The notes under the pieces are model-generated. The model saw nothing but the letters and a program-made list of their open reading frames with translations, made no database searches and was not told the DNA's origin. The position numbers and the translations under genes are program-made. From Kingdonia uniflora (lineage: Eukaryota; Streptophyta; Magnoliopsida; Ranunculales; Circaeasteraceae), in NCBI GenBank assembly GCA_014058105.1, contig JACGCM010000018.1, positions 434,001 to 498,000 of the forward strand: a DNA stretch of 64,000 nucleotides, given 5' to 3'. Below are positions 30,090-40,370 of the stretch, piece after piece (within the stretch, counting starts at the first letter, position 1; the number at the start of each line of letters is the position of its first letter).

Positions 30090-30627
30090 AAGACGGGCCA
30101 CTACAGCTATTACCGGCTCCCCTGGTTCGTGGACCAGATCCACGGTTCCCTTGCCTTGTCCTCGCACCACCCCCAGGTGGTAGCGGCACCACCTGTACGT
30201 CACGCCCCCTCCTCAGAAGTAGGTACTGAACAGGACAAAAAAAATTTATAAATATTTTGGCAAAATAAATATGACATTGTTTTAAAAAATAAATAAATTA
30301 CTTACATGCGAATATAGCTGGTCGTCTACACTGTTCAAGTGCCTCCTCAGAGTAGTATTTTCATCAGTCAACTCCTAGAGCCTCTGGGCATCCTGCGCAG
30401 ACTCTGCAAGGCAAAGTCGTTGCATACCATGAGTTAGGTGCCACAACTCCTCTGCGTTGTTGGAGGCAGACATGGGTGGCGGGTCCTTCAAGTGGTGAAT
30501 GGAAAGCATTTTACGCCTCCATGTCCACTCCATGCGCCACCATGGGTCTGGCCTCTCGAGCTCGCCAGGCAAACTGAAGTCTTGGGACAAGCAATGAACT
30601 GACGCTGACGTATCAACCACATGTATA
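30090..30627 (-). pseudogene. PMD gene of Harbinger-2, 3' part
   Basis: VVDTSASVHCLSQDFSLPGE, then WRMEWTWRRKMLSIHHLKDP and ASNNAEELWHLTHGMQRLCL continue the PMD-type protein after the domain. A helical ENTTLRRHLNSVDDQLYS segment and a last exon (RRGRDVQVVPLPPGGGARTR.. RTRGAGNSCSGPS, stop near 30090) follow. A stop after AQRL breaks the frame. The upstream part lies beyond CACTA-2, at 37268-38860. The Arg/Gly-rich tail fits the C-termini of transposon-borne PMD proteins. Confidence 0.75.
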
Positions 30628-31163
30628 CACTACTAGAAAATGAACCAAAGGCCACTGTCAAATTTAGTTTTAGCCACAGTTGCGTATGTGGCAAATTGCT
30701 ACAAACCAGGCCGTGGCTAAAATCAAATATCCTTGGCCAAAAAGTTCCCACATTAAGGTTTCGTGACCAAAAATCAAATTTCGTGCCTAACCGTGGCAAA
30801 AACAAAAGGGAAACGTGGGATTCTAAAACCTAAAATCAATTTGGCGCTAACATATTTTCATAACTCATCTCCTTTCGATCTCCCTATCTCTTCTCTACTC
30901 AAGACTAATTTCTCATCTTAACCCTAATCTCTGCTGTTGTTGTTGTTCTTCTTGGAAGAGAAGAAGAAGTTTTATGGGATTTGCTTGTTTGTCATCACTT
31001 CCACATGGATGATCAACCACTGTTGGATGATTATCGTTGCAGTAATTGAGATTCATTCGTCATCGTGAAGTAAATCAAGTTGAGGGTTTAAGGTATGGGA
31101 TTCTGTCTCTTCTCCCTCTACAAACCAAGCTCATACAAGATCGCAATACTTATTTATGAAGCG

Positions 31164-31222
31164 AATTCAAATAGGCCTAGTTCGTGGGATCTCATTGAAT
31201 TTGATACTAAGTTTGTCGTTTA
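31164..31222. repeat. 59-bp direct repeat in CACTA-2, copy 1
   Basis: AATTCAAATAGGCCTAGTTC.. ending GTTTGTCGTTTA is repeated at 32715-32773 with one change. Confidence 0.9.
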
Positions 31223-31470
31223 TATTAGTATTCGCAGATGGCCGTAGGAATTCTCATTAGTGTTATATCTGCTTTCGATCTTCTCTTCGATCTCTCATAT
31301 TTTAATATGCTTTCTTCGATTGGCTAGCAATTTGATTTTCATATACATTATAGCTCTACTGTGAGTTGTTTCTCTGGTATTTCATTTCCTCCCCTTTGTT
31401 TTTCAGTTTATATGTTTTTCTCTCTGGGGTTTGTTTGTTGTAATTAACAAGTTTGATTTTGATTTTGCAG

Positions 31471-31942
31471 ATCCCCTTGGACTTGGAATCGATTTCTGCC
31501 ATTACAGGCTACCAAGGTAAATAATAATTATTCATACTCTTGTTTTATTTGAGAAATTAAAATTTCCTCCCCTTTGATATTCTGATATTGGGATATTTGA
31601 TGAGAACTAATAATCATACCCTTTGATTTATTAGAGTAATTAGGAGTCTAGGTGCATTTGATAATTTGAATATTAGTAGTTATAATGAGAGTAATCTGAT
31701 AGTCTAATATTAAGTTTTCTGATGGGGAACATAGGAAGGATGAAGAGACGACTATCAAGCGTATCGTAAGGATTTCTGAGGAGAAACTCGTTGTAAGGGA
31801 GTGGACAGTCCTTACCAATGTACCGGATAACATTATATCAACTCTTACTTTATTGTTTGACCCGCCGTGGATGGTATTTTTTGAAGATGCTGTGTATGAT
31901 GAGAGTAAAAGCAGATATTTTATTTCTTTGGGTACTCTTAAG
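31471..31942 (+). pseudogene. Captured galactinol-sucrose galactosyltransferase exon
   Basis: The exon at 31734-31942 (AG before, GT after) reads TIKRIVRISEEKLVVREWTV, LTNVPDNIISTLTLLFDP and FEDAVYDESKSRYFISLGTL. This matches the N-terminus of raffinose synthase/seed-imbibition (SIP) proteins, in which a 'ISDGKL.VKGRTVLTGVPDN.. DEEKSRHV.SLGTL' pattern is usual. The enzyme family transfers galactose from galactinol to sucrose or acts as an alpha-galactosidase. A shorter upstream exon-like piece (31471-31516, IPLDLESISAITGYQ) precedes it. Only the first coding exon is present; the catalytic barrel is missing. Confidence 0.75.
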
Positions 31943-32714
31943 GTATGGTCAATTTGCTATATTTATGTTTCATAGTGATTTAGGATATAATGTCAAGATC
32001 TTAAATTAGCGGGAGTCACATTGCGACCCGATATCCATGGTTAATTATTCAAAAATTTAATTTGGGGATCGTTGAAGTACAATAGAGTAGAGAAATATAA
32101 TGCTGATGTGAGACATAGTTACAGTAAGAGCTGATTTTGCTGACCAACATTTAGTGTTGGTCAGGTAGATGAATAAATGTGAGTCTCTTGCTTTCGCAGC
32201 TTATGCTAGATTACCAAACTTAAAGAGCATCTTCTGTAAGTGAGGTTAGAGTTGTCAATAGATCACTCAGACCCCTCATATGATTGAGAAATATGCATTC
32301 GCTGTACACATCTAGTAGAGTGCTAACTCCAGGACTAAAGTGTAAGAGGTGTAATTATCAATTAATAGTCTAGCATGTTCAGCAAAACTGAGTTCTTTTT
32401 TTCATGATAGCAGTGAATTTCAGTGAACTTCCCCAATTATCAGCCATACATCGCCCATTATGAGTACTCAAGTATGGCCAAATAGAACATTAAGCTGTCC
32501 AATATTCCCTCAAAACAATCAATTTTAACACCATCACAATCAACCACCCATGTAAACACTATGCTTTATTATTTACTGCTTTGAGTCCTGGCCAAATGGA
32601 GGTAGATTTATATATAGTAGCTAATGATACCTGCCTTAGTTTATAACTTATAGTGTCAAATGTAGTATGGATTGGAATTTATAAGTAGTGACATGCATCT
32701 ATATTCATGATGCA

Positions 32715-32773
32715 AATTCAAATAGGCCTAGTTCGTGGGATCTCATTGAATTTGATACTAAGTCTGTCGTTTA
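32715..32773. repeat. 59-bp direct repeat in CACTA-2, copy 2
   Basis: Near-exact second copy of 31164-31222, about 1.55 kb away. It is intron-like sequence that may mark a duplication or a second capture of the same locus. Confidence 0.9.
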
Positions 32774-33471
32774 AAAAATATTGTGCATTCAATTCAGTGC
32801 CACTCTCGTTCAACTATGGTGTGGATGGAGATAAGAATGAATAGACGTCTATAACATAACATAGAGATAAAGGAAAGAAGATCAAGGAATTAAAAGACAA
32901 ACTGGGATTATTAGTTTAGAAAATTTTACGGGAAATTGGGAGGAAAATTTTCAAGTCACAGGGCATGGTGAAACGAAGCAGTTAGCAACTTTAACTAGAA
33001 AATGGTATTTTAACTGTGAATGCACAGATGTTTCTTCTTGTTTGGATTGGATCATGAAGCTTGATTGATGTGAAGATTCTCCAGTTGTTCGCGAGAAATA
33101 TGGAGAGTGAAGTCTGCAGATGTTGAATTGGTGGAACTATACTGGGGTTTACTGATATTTGTAGATTTTGGTAGATGGTGGTTTGATTGTTACAACTATC
33201 TCTTTGGCTTCAGTTTCTCAGTATATACTTGAGCACTGAGAACTCCAGTAGAAGCACAGCATCTCAGAACTAAAACTAAAGTTTCTAATGATATGTTTGA
33301 GGGAAATCAGGAGATTACATAATTCTAAGTAGTAGAGCTAGCTTTCCATGATGGGGTTATGGTTACCGCTTACTACTATGTTGTTGGTTTCAGTTAATCA
33401 AAGACACGAACTCTGATAGTTGCAATAGAATAAAATTCATCTAAGAACTAAAACTACATGTTTCTGAAACT

Positions 33472-33807
33472 ATGTCAGAGGAAAAGATCAAGAGCACTAA
33501 TATCTCTCTCTTCCATCTCCCAAAGGCAAACACAAAAATCTCGTTTAACTTTTTTCAGTTATTTGAGGTTCTCAGGTTCTTCTCTTCTATAAAGGGTTCC
33601 CCTGAAACTGGCTCTTCTATAAGCCAAACTTCATCACTGAAGATAGTGATTCCTAAAGATCATACTTGTTTAATCTCTCGCGGGCCAAAGACGAAGACAA
33701 CTTATATCTACAGTGATTACAGTGTCGAAAATAGTAGTGATATAGGGTTTAGAGAATCCACATTAATAGTAAAGGAGCTGGACTACTTTGATATTCATCA
33801 CGTTTAG
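33472..33807 (+). CDS. Open frame in CACTA-2, unrecognised
   Basis: A 111-codon frame beginning MSEEKIKSTNISLFHLPKAN with SSIKGSPETGSSISQTSSLK. It has no family resemblance and no clear splice borders. It lies between captured exons of two unrelated genes and may be intron or UTR sequence open by chance. Confidence 0.2.
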   Translation: MSEEKIKSTNISLFHLPKANTKISFNFFQLFEVLRFFSSIKGSPETGSSISQTSSLKIVIPKDHTCLISRGPKTKTTYIYSDYSVENSSDIGFRESTLIVKELDYFDIHHV

Positions 33808-33924
33808 TAACTGGAACACGTTCAATAAAATGTGTACACGATTCTATGTAGACTTTGTACATGCCTTTTTGCTTAGTACAGCATACAGTTGTTGAGTGGC
33901 CTTTGTTTTGATTCAAAATCTTAG

Positions 33925-34430
33925 GAATACCTAACTAGCCCAGTGCAAGTAAATGTGGGCAAAGTGAGTAGCCCAACAACGAATGTATCTCAGCTCTTAG
34001 AGAAGGTTGCTGATAATGAGAAGGTTAGCCTATCTTCACACTTTATTGATAATATGTTGCATCTTTTTCTCTAAAAGGTATCTAGCTAGTTTTGGAGAAT
34101 GGTCTCATTTTCTAAAGATGTTTAACATTAGATAAAAAGTTCTGAAAAGGTATCTTAGGATCTCTTTTACTATTGATGTTTAGCCAATACTTAAAATAAT
34201 ACACACCTTTCATAGAAATCTCTCTTGTAATTACTTTCAAAAAAAAATTGTGCTTCGAAATGTGCCTTTAGTTAGTTATATAGCTAACTTTCTAGCTGTT
34301 TTTGGTTGCAACACTATATATTGTTGTTGTTGCAGATTGATCGGCTTCTATCTTTGCTTGTCGAGGAGTCAGCCCAGGCTGAAAGAAGTGGCCACCGATT
34401 CCCCTAACCATCGTTTTTGTTGAAAGAAAG
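33925..34430 (+). pseudogene. Captured DEAD-box RNA helicase exons
   Basis: Exon 33925-34023 reads EYLTSPVQVNVGKVSSPTTN and VSQLLEKVADNEK, followed by a GT donor. Exon 34336-34430 reads IDRLLSLLVEESAQAERSGH and RFP, then a one-base loss shifts the frame just before the expected TIVFVERK block. This is the start of the C-terminal helicase domain of DEAD-box proteins (region before motif IV). Motifs I-III and V-VI are absent. The fragment has kept intron positions, so it was captured from genomic DNA and not from mRNA. Confidence 0.8.
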
Positions 34431-35149
34431 GTATTGATCCTTTTTCAGCATCGCATTTGCAACAGTTATCCTCTCTTGCGAAATTTTGAAGTGTATAGGG
34501 TTTTAACTTTAAACAATCTCCATATTTCAAAGCCTTATACTGTAGGCCTCACAAACCTTGGGAATCCCTCTACACTTGCCGCACCTATACGTGCTGGACA
34601 CCTCTCCCAACTCCTAACCGCCTACGCCCATACTAGTCAATCATGACATACCTCCACAGTTTACCTTCTTCTCTTTCCAACCTTTTCCTAAAGCTAGTAT
34701 TTGAACAAAATAGCTCCTAACTACTTCTATAATCTTGTTGATTCTTGCTAGTTACTTTCTTTGCTTTCTTCCTGGATAGTCGCTTTATAAACTACGCCGG
34801 TCAAAGCTACATCCTGTCCCTAGGAACACAGTCTTCAGTCTTGGTCAATCCTTTTTGCATTTACACAGCCTCTTTTTTTAGATGCCGCCTAGGATCCTTG
34901 CACTCATTTTCTTGATTTGGGAGTCCAATGACATCTAACGTGGCATTCCAATCTCGTAATTTACTCAGCAAAAAATTCATGGTCAACAAAAAGGTATGAT
35001 GAATATATACATTTTGGTGAATCTACCTGATACACCAAACTCATATATCTATGTCAGTTATAGATGCATGTGGCTACTTTCTCACAGATTTCTAACGATT
35101 CCTTTCTTCTTAACAAAAATCCATAGACAATATTACTCTATTCTTAGTA

Positions 35150-35391
35150 ATAATAATTATGTCATTGTTCCTCTTAACCCCTGTAGCTTTATTTATAGAG
35201 GGTGTCAAGTTTACGCCCACCTACCTGCAAGCTGCAGTAAGTACATGTTTACATTTTTTTGTCTGATTAATCTGAAGCCATCACATTAAATGGCTGATCG
35301 AGCTTCACTTTATTCTGTATAGGGCTTAAATGCTAAAGATGTATGCATCAAGGCTCTTGTTGCTGGGATATGCTTTCATGCTTATCAGCAG
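35150..35391 (+). pseudogene. Exon-like fragments, gene unidentified
   Basis: Two short exon-like pieces occur. One ends at about 35236 before GTAAGT and reads NPCSFIYRGCQVYAHLPASC. The other, at 35323-35391, is flanked by AG and GT and reads GLNAKDVCIKALVAGICFHA followed by YQQ. They may be extracellular-domain exons of the receptor-like kinase captured just downstream, but this is only a guess from order. Confidence 0.4.
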
Positions 35392-36410
35392 GTGAGGCAT
35401 TCTTCTGGATATTACATATATTTGTATTTTACAAATGATTAAACTTAATAAGAAGAAAATGCCTTGCATTCATGACTGCAATCTGCTAAAATATAAAAAA
35501 AATATAGAAAAGAAAGCCAAGCATGCCTCAGAGCTCGAAACTGAAATAGATAAGGCGGTATGAGCATATAAACGAGGGTAGTACAAAAACAACACATAAG
35601 GGATTTTAGATTCCTGTATATATCATTGCATTGCCCCCTAACTAATAATCTGCTGCATAATGTCCAGGTCAAATTTGGATATCATTGGACCTCATCTGCT
35701 TATCCAAAAAATGCTTCTCACATTCCCCATGATCTTCATAAGGCCAAAACCTAGCACCACAAATCCTTCATAAAACTGTGACAACAACCTTTTCTTTGTT
35801 TTTCTCCTTATCTTCAGTGGTTAGGCATAATGACAAACTCTTCTAGTGAAGGCTGGTAGTCTAAGGTGAATGCTAACTTTCCAAACCCATTCAGACCAAC
35901 CAAGGGACCTTAGCTCTAGGTCTTAATTTTTGAAAAGCCGACTTAATATTAAATGCATCCTTGTACATGATCTTATATACATAGCGATTGAAAAGTTAAC
36001 ACTAAATCTTAGCATATACCAAACCAAAAATGTCCATAAAAAATGCTCTCAGATAAATTTAATAATATAAATAACAATTGATTCTGTGGCGCTCGTACAT
36101 GATCTTATATACATTGCTAGGATTTCATTCTACTTTCATCCCTAGTTGTAAGAGCACACACATCAGCTATGAGAAATAAAGATTTTTACCTTTCTTATTG
36201 GTGGACTAGCCTTTTTGTTTAAATGTTTGAGAGTTCTTGTATGGTAGTTTTATTTTTGTTAGAAATATTTGTAAATAGTAAAGATTGCAGTTCGATTATG
36301 CTGATCAGTCCTAATACATCTCTCCTTTCGGGAAAGTTGTCACTAAAGAGTGTTAGTATTATGTGCTATCAAGTTAGCTATGACTTACACTTTATTGTGT
36401 TCATTCCTAG

Positions 36411-36637
36411 GAGGCCCATTACCATTTGTTAAACGTTTCTCATACGCGGAGATAAAGAAAGCAACTGGTGGATTCAGCAGTATTATCGTTACACATTCTG
36501 ATGGTTCTGTTTACAAAGCTCAGTTCCGAGGTGGTCTTGTTGTTGTTGTGAAGGAAGTAAGAATCTTTAATGAAGCGAAGGATGCCTTTAATAAGGAAGT
36601 GGAGCTCTTGATGCGGTTGCATCGTCAGCTCTTGTAG
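36411..36637 (+). pseudogene. Captured receptor-like kinase N-lobe fragment
   Basis: PFVKRFSYAEIKKATGGFSS, then GSVYKAQFRGGLVVVVKEVR and NKEVELLMRLHRQLL followed by a stop. The F.Y.EI.KAT..FS start, VYKAQF strand and VVVK lysine are hallmarks of the ATP-binding lobe of plant receptor-like kinases (closest in feel to the At1g49730 type). The glycine-rich loop is replaced by IIVTHSDGS, and the catalytic loop and activation segment are absent. An AG acceptor precedes it at 36410. It is a non-functional fragment near the right end of CACTA-2. Confidence 0.75.
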
Positions 36638-36889
36638 TACGGAGTATGTGGTACCCTCTCTACCATCCCTTTGTACATGAGAAATAATTCTCCAAGAGCA
36701 TCTATTTTTTACGCGGTTACACGACGTCATTTTGATCTGCTAATTTTTGTAATTTATCATTTTGAGGAAATTATGTAATCGTGGCTTCGGCCATTTACAT
36801 CGGTGAAATATATATATATATATATTATTGTAAAATGACTAGTCACGGCTAGTTTTGTATATATATATACATATTTCTTTTGTAAAAAT

Positions 36890-37230
36890 ACTTTAGCCAC
36901 GGCTAGTTTTGTAGTTAATAGTGAGTATTAGCCACAGATGAAACAATGGTAATTAACAAGCATTAGCCACAAATATTATGGTGGTTATTGACATGTATTA
37001 GCCACAAGACATTTCGTGGGAAAGTTTGTAGCCAATGGAGCCATTTGCCATGGTTTATAATGTATCTAATGTGCATTAATAGCCACGAAATAGCCTCGGT
37101 ACTATCCGTGGCTATATCTTATTCATTGGTCATGGTCAGGTTCGTGCTTGAGCATTAGCCACACCACCAGTTGACACGACCCTGGGCACGGGTATACCCG
37201 TGGTGAATAATATTAGCCACGGCCAGAATA
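36890..37230. repeat. CACTA-2 right subterminal repeats
   Basis: About ten copies of TTAGCCACGG or its complement, spaced 20-40 bp, as in CACTA-1 but with a different spacer sequence. Confidence 0.8.
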
Positions 37231-37251
37231 GTGGCCATTGACGCTGATTTT

Positions 37252-37279
37252 GTTCAGACCCTGAGTGCAGGGTCTGAAC
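37252..37279. repeat. Hairpin at the CACTA-2/PMD junction
   Basis: GTTCAGACCCTG and CAGGGTCTGAAC are exact inverted copies separated by AGTG. PMD-gene homology ends within the right arm, so the left arm is an inverted duplicate of host sequence at the breakpoint. Confidence 0.85.
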
Positions 37280-38860
37280 AGATCTATATTCCCCATCTTC
37301 TGGGAATCTGTCAACATGTGGCTTACCTCCCCAGTTTGGTCAGCCCAGTATGACGTGTAAGTCTCTCGCTCCTCCCCTATAACAAACTACTCACAGTCAA
37401 GCCTATAAATCCGCTGGACTAAGATTTGACAACATGCTAAGTTGAGGATCCAAAAGAATACTCACAGTGCCAGTCAACTGCCTCCAACATCTACCCCCCA
37501 AGTAATACTCGCAGTTTCCACTTGGGACTTGAAGTGACATCCTCTTACGAGACAGGAGCGACGCAGTCTGTACGCCATCTAACTCAGACACCGTAAAATC
37601 CAACCAAGGTCGCCAGGTGATCGTCTCAATGTCTGGTGGTCAATGTGGTATCTGCCTAGAATAAACAAATTGGCTGCCTGGTCATTTATTTTCTTGATAT
37701 TCCATCTCTCTCATGCTCTGAGGCGCAGATATGCCGAGAACTTAACCTCTTCATTGACTATAGAGTGACCCACCCCACAATACTCGCAGAACCAATACTG
37801 CATTTCAGAACAACATAAAAAGTAATTAAAAATTATATTTAAGATATTTATTGGAAGATATTTGATTTGTAGCTTGTAAATAAAAAGTGTCAGTGTACCT
37901 CAAGAAGTTGGGAAAATCTAGTGATTGCACCCCCGGTCATGACTGCGATATCCAAACCATGGTACAGGGAAGTAAGAATAGCATAACCCTAGTCATATTC
38001 GACAGCCTCATCCAAATCGGCCACAACCGCGAGATATCCAAGCGGGATGGTGTCGTTGGCCGTTTGAAACCACAAATGTCCCATCATGAAGATGATAAAA
38101 GCACGAGTAATGGTAATATCATCCTCCCGATCACCTGTGATGGTCATGTACGTCCTCAAATGTGAAATGCTAACGTTCCCACTCTTTCTATTGCTGGATT
38201 CAATGTTGGGGAGCAATTGCTTCGTATTGGATAAAATACTACATGTGTCGTCATACGGCACCTGTGTCGGAAATCAGCCGATTGACAATGATGTCAGCAT
38301 CTAGAAATCCAATGGAGTAACCCCTATCTCCAAACACGGGAACAGAAAAGTGTGCGTTGTCGGCCATCAACACTCTATAAGTACATGAATTAGCCGATTA
38401 TCGAAATTACCCAAGCATATATCCATACAACTACCTAATATCTTGACCACGACATCCCTAATTGTCGAAATTGTGAAAATCTCCTTTCACACTTTGATCA
38501 CCGTAGTGAATGTGTCGTGCGGACGCATCGAATTTCGATTCTGTTCATTGGAGCATTTTATCAAACACTTGATTTATGAAAATAACAAATTCACAATTAA
38601 ACAAAAACTTACCGTGAGTTCCTTGCCAGTGTAATAGATATGACTGATGCCGTCTAGGAGTTGGGTAATAAACTTTTGCGGATAGTTTTCTTGGGGTGGG
38701 TTTGGTATAGGTTGGGTTTGTTGGATATCTTCAAATTCTACACGTTTTTTCTTCCTTCCGGACCTCGACCGAGTTACGGCTCACTCTGGATCTTTTGTCA
38801 CTCTAAACCCAGGTAATGTACTGGCGTGCGGGTCACCCGGTGGCATCTCCATTTTAAATT
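37268..38860 (-). pseudogene. PMD gene of Harbinger-2, 5' part
   Basis: Reading leftward: a start region near 38855 (GDPHASTLPGF), a basic RSRSGRKKKRVEFED stretch, then exon pieces FSVPVFGDRGYSIGFLDADI, SHLRTYMTITGDREDDITIT and AFIIFMMGHLWFQTANDTIP with LGYLAVVADLDEAVEYD. Then FTVSELDGVQTASLLSRKRM and CEYYLGGRCWRQLTGTV, and YTSYWADQTGEVSHMLTDSQ. These are typical blocks of plant mobile domain proteins (RAFI.F..G.LWF.......LGYL..V.DLD). Stops and frameshifts interrupt several exons. It lies just inside the right terminus of Harbinger-2, reads inward, and is cut by CACTA-2. Confidence 0.8.
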
Positions 38861-38963
38861 TGTTGAGGGAATATTTTTTTTTACTTTCGAATTGAGAGAG
38901 AGGAAGAAGTAAAATGTGAAGAATGAGTCGAGTTGGGAAGCAAAAATTATAACAGTTGAAGCG

Positions 38964-38982
38964 GCGGTAAAAGGAACACCGC
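38964..38982. repeat. Harbinger-2 right subterminal box
   Basis: GCGGTAAAAGGAACACCGC, the inverted form of the left-end boxes, about 155 bp from the right terminus. Confidence 0.8.
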
Positions 38983-39139
38983 GTGGTAATCAGAACTCCT
39001 CCTAGTTAAATTAAAATATAAAAAATCACATCACAAACCCAAACTTGCTACTGGGAGAGGCTGGGTTTGGGTTGGGTTTTTTGTAGGCCCTTGTCAGAGC
39101 CCACACCCAAACCCCAACTTGTTGCTGGATTTGCTCTAA

Positions 39140-40255
39140 CAAAGAGAACGAGTCCTTTTGAGGTGAGAACAGATCCACCCAAATGACACGGGTTCCACGT
39201 GGCTTCAAATTGTTGTTTTGTCCCAGTCTGTCTCTGTCAGAGACAGTGATAATGTCAATTCCTGTCTTTACCAGATTCTCTCTTCTGTTCCTCTGCATCA
39301 CCAAAAAATGTTCTAAGCCGATGTTGTTCGCCTGAATAAGCAATCCTTGCAATCTCCTCCTGGGCTAAAAGAAGCTTTAATTGTCATAATTGTTTTCTGA
39401 GTTGTTGGAGCCAACGGTAATCTGTGTTAGCACACATGGCGTCTTAGTATTGTCTTTTTTTCAATCCAATATTTGGATTGATGTCATCCTCTGAGGTGAG
39501 AGGTTTTGGGCACTTATCACCACAAAAATAGCAGAAACCCTTCAGCTGTTCATTTTTGAAGAACGCAGTGTAGTTGTGACCTCCCACAAAAACTATCTCC
39601 ATATCCTTGGTAAACGCTTTTTTTTTTTCTGTCCATAAGGACCTTGATTCTCAGGAAACCTTTACCAGTTGTTGTAATGGCTGGTTCGGAACCGAAAAGG
39701 AGAAAACTACCAATTTGGTTGGCAAATTTTTTGGCTACAGTTTCAATGGTGTAAAACGAGGGAAGACCATGAATCTGCACCCAAAAGGGAATAAGATTAA
39801 ACTCAATCTCTCTGGGAAGTACCAAGGGTTCCACATTTGCAGAGAAACCATGGCCCCTGCTAGATACAATGGTCCTTCCTTCAAAATTGCAAGAACCTTC
39901 TCCTTTGAAGCCAGTGTAATCTTCAGATACCTCTTTCAATAAAATCCACAGTGACTAGGTAATCCAACCCCCACATGATTTTCAGTTCTCGTGGGATAAG
40001 CATATGATCAATACTGAGAGGGGAGACAAATTTAAGGAACATGCTGAGTTTCTAAGTTTCCTGTTCAGCGAGGGAAACTTCGATTCCCAGATTAAAAACC
40101 TCCCCATCCAGCACAAGATCGCATTTCTTGTTAAATAGTTTGCTGATATCAACTGTGTCCATTGGTGGTGGTTGAGAGGGGCTGTAAGCGGAAGAGTGGG
40201 TGGTTAATTCTGGTGGTTTAGGTGGGATTTTTGTTGGCGTATGAGGGATATCCAT
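39140..40255 (-). pseudogene. LINE ORF1, N-terminal part (DUF4283-type)
   Basis: The frame at 40255 starts MDIPHTPTKIPPKPPELTTH and continues DISKLFNKKCDLVLDGEVFN. After frameshifts, 39939 to about 39550 reads LVLPREIEFNLIPFWVQIHG with LPSFYTIETVAKKFANQIGS, the DUF4283/RNA-binding core of plant L1 ORF1. GFCYFCGD near 39530 is the start of a zinc knuckle. The protein would bind LINE RNA. The gene is broken by stops, and by Harbinger-2 at 39139. Confidence 0.75.
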
Positions 40256-40370
40256 TACTGGAAACTGGTGGAAGCTCCCTTCGAGGAGTGGTTAGGGGGA
40301 TAGAGAATTGCAGGTTACCCCAAAAGAAGATGCAAGGATGGGGTTGTTTAAGGGGGGATGTTTAAATGTG

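Larger units (their letters stand above)
30628..37267. mobile_element. CACTA-2, gene-capturing, right end eroded
   Basis: The left terminus CACTACTAGAAAATGAACC is a clear CACTA end, with GCCAC-type subterminal repeats on the left (30647-30800) and about ten TAGCCACGG copies on the right (36890-37230). The right terminus is not canonical: element-like repeats stop near 37250 at a 28-bp hairpin and no matching target duplication of ATA was found. No CACTA transposase is present. The interior holds exons of at least three unrelated host genes. It interrupts the Harbinger-2 PMD gene, whose two parts lie on either side. Confidence 0.8.
22263..39139. mobile_element. PIF/Harbinger-2, ~16.9 kb composite with PMD gene
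   Basis: The left terminus GAGCATCTCCAGCAGGGTGA (from 22266) and the right terminus, read on the other strand as GAGCAAATCCAGCAACAAG (ending 39136), share further structure. Both continue with GGTTTGGGT words, then CCCAAACC words, then CTCCCAG(C/T)AG. TAA flanks both sides. Genes inside are Myb/SANT-like (+), transposase (-), a second Myb-like remnant (+) and a PMD gene (-). Nested insertions are a Gypsy element (22547-25922) and CACTA-2 (30628 to about 37267); without them the element is about 6.9 kb. A further terminus-like end at 29312 suggests it may be a composite of two elements. Confidence 0.8.
18349..40370 (-). mobile_element. L1-type LINE with RNase H, split by Harbinger-2
   Basis: The 5' portion (ORF1 N-terminal half) lies at 39140-40255. 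The rest (ORF1 C-terminal part, endonuclease, reverse transcriptase, zinc-binding domain, RNase H) lies at 18349-22262. Both read leftward. They are separated exactly by Harbinger-2 with TAA at both borders (22263-22265 and 39137-39139). Joined, they give the normal order of a plant L1 element. A MITE (18549-18923) interrupts the region just before the RNase H. Outer limits are approximate. Confidence 0.8.

Noticed and set aside
36800..36880. AT dinucleotide runs as a possible origin or regulatory site
   Set aside because: Simple microsatellite DNA within CACTA-2; nothing else supports a function.
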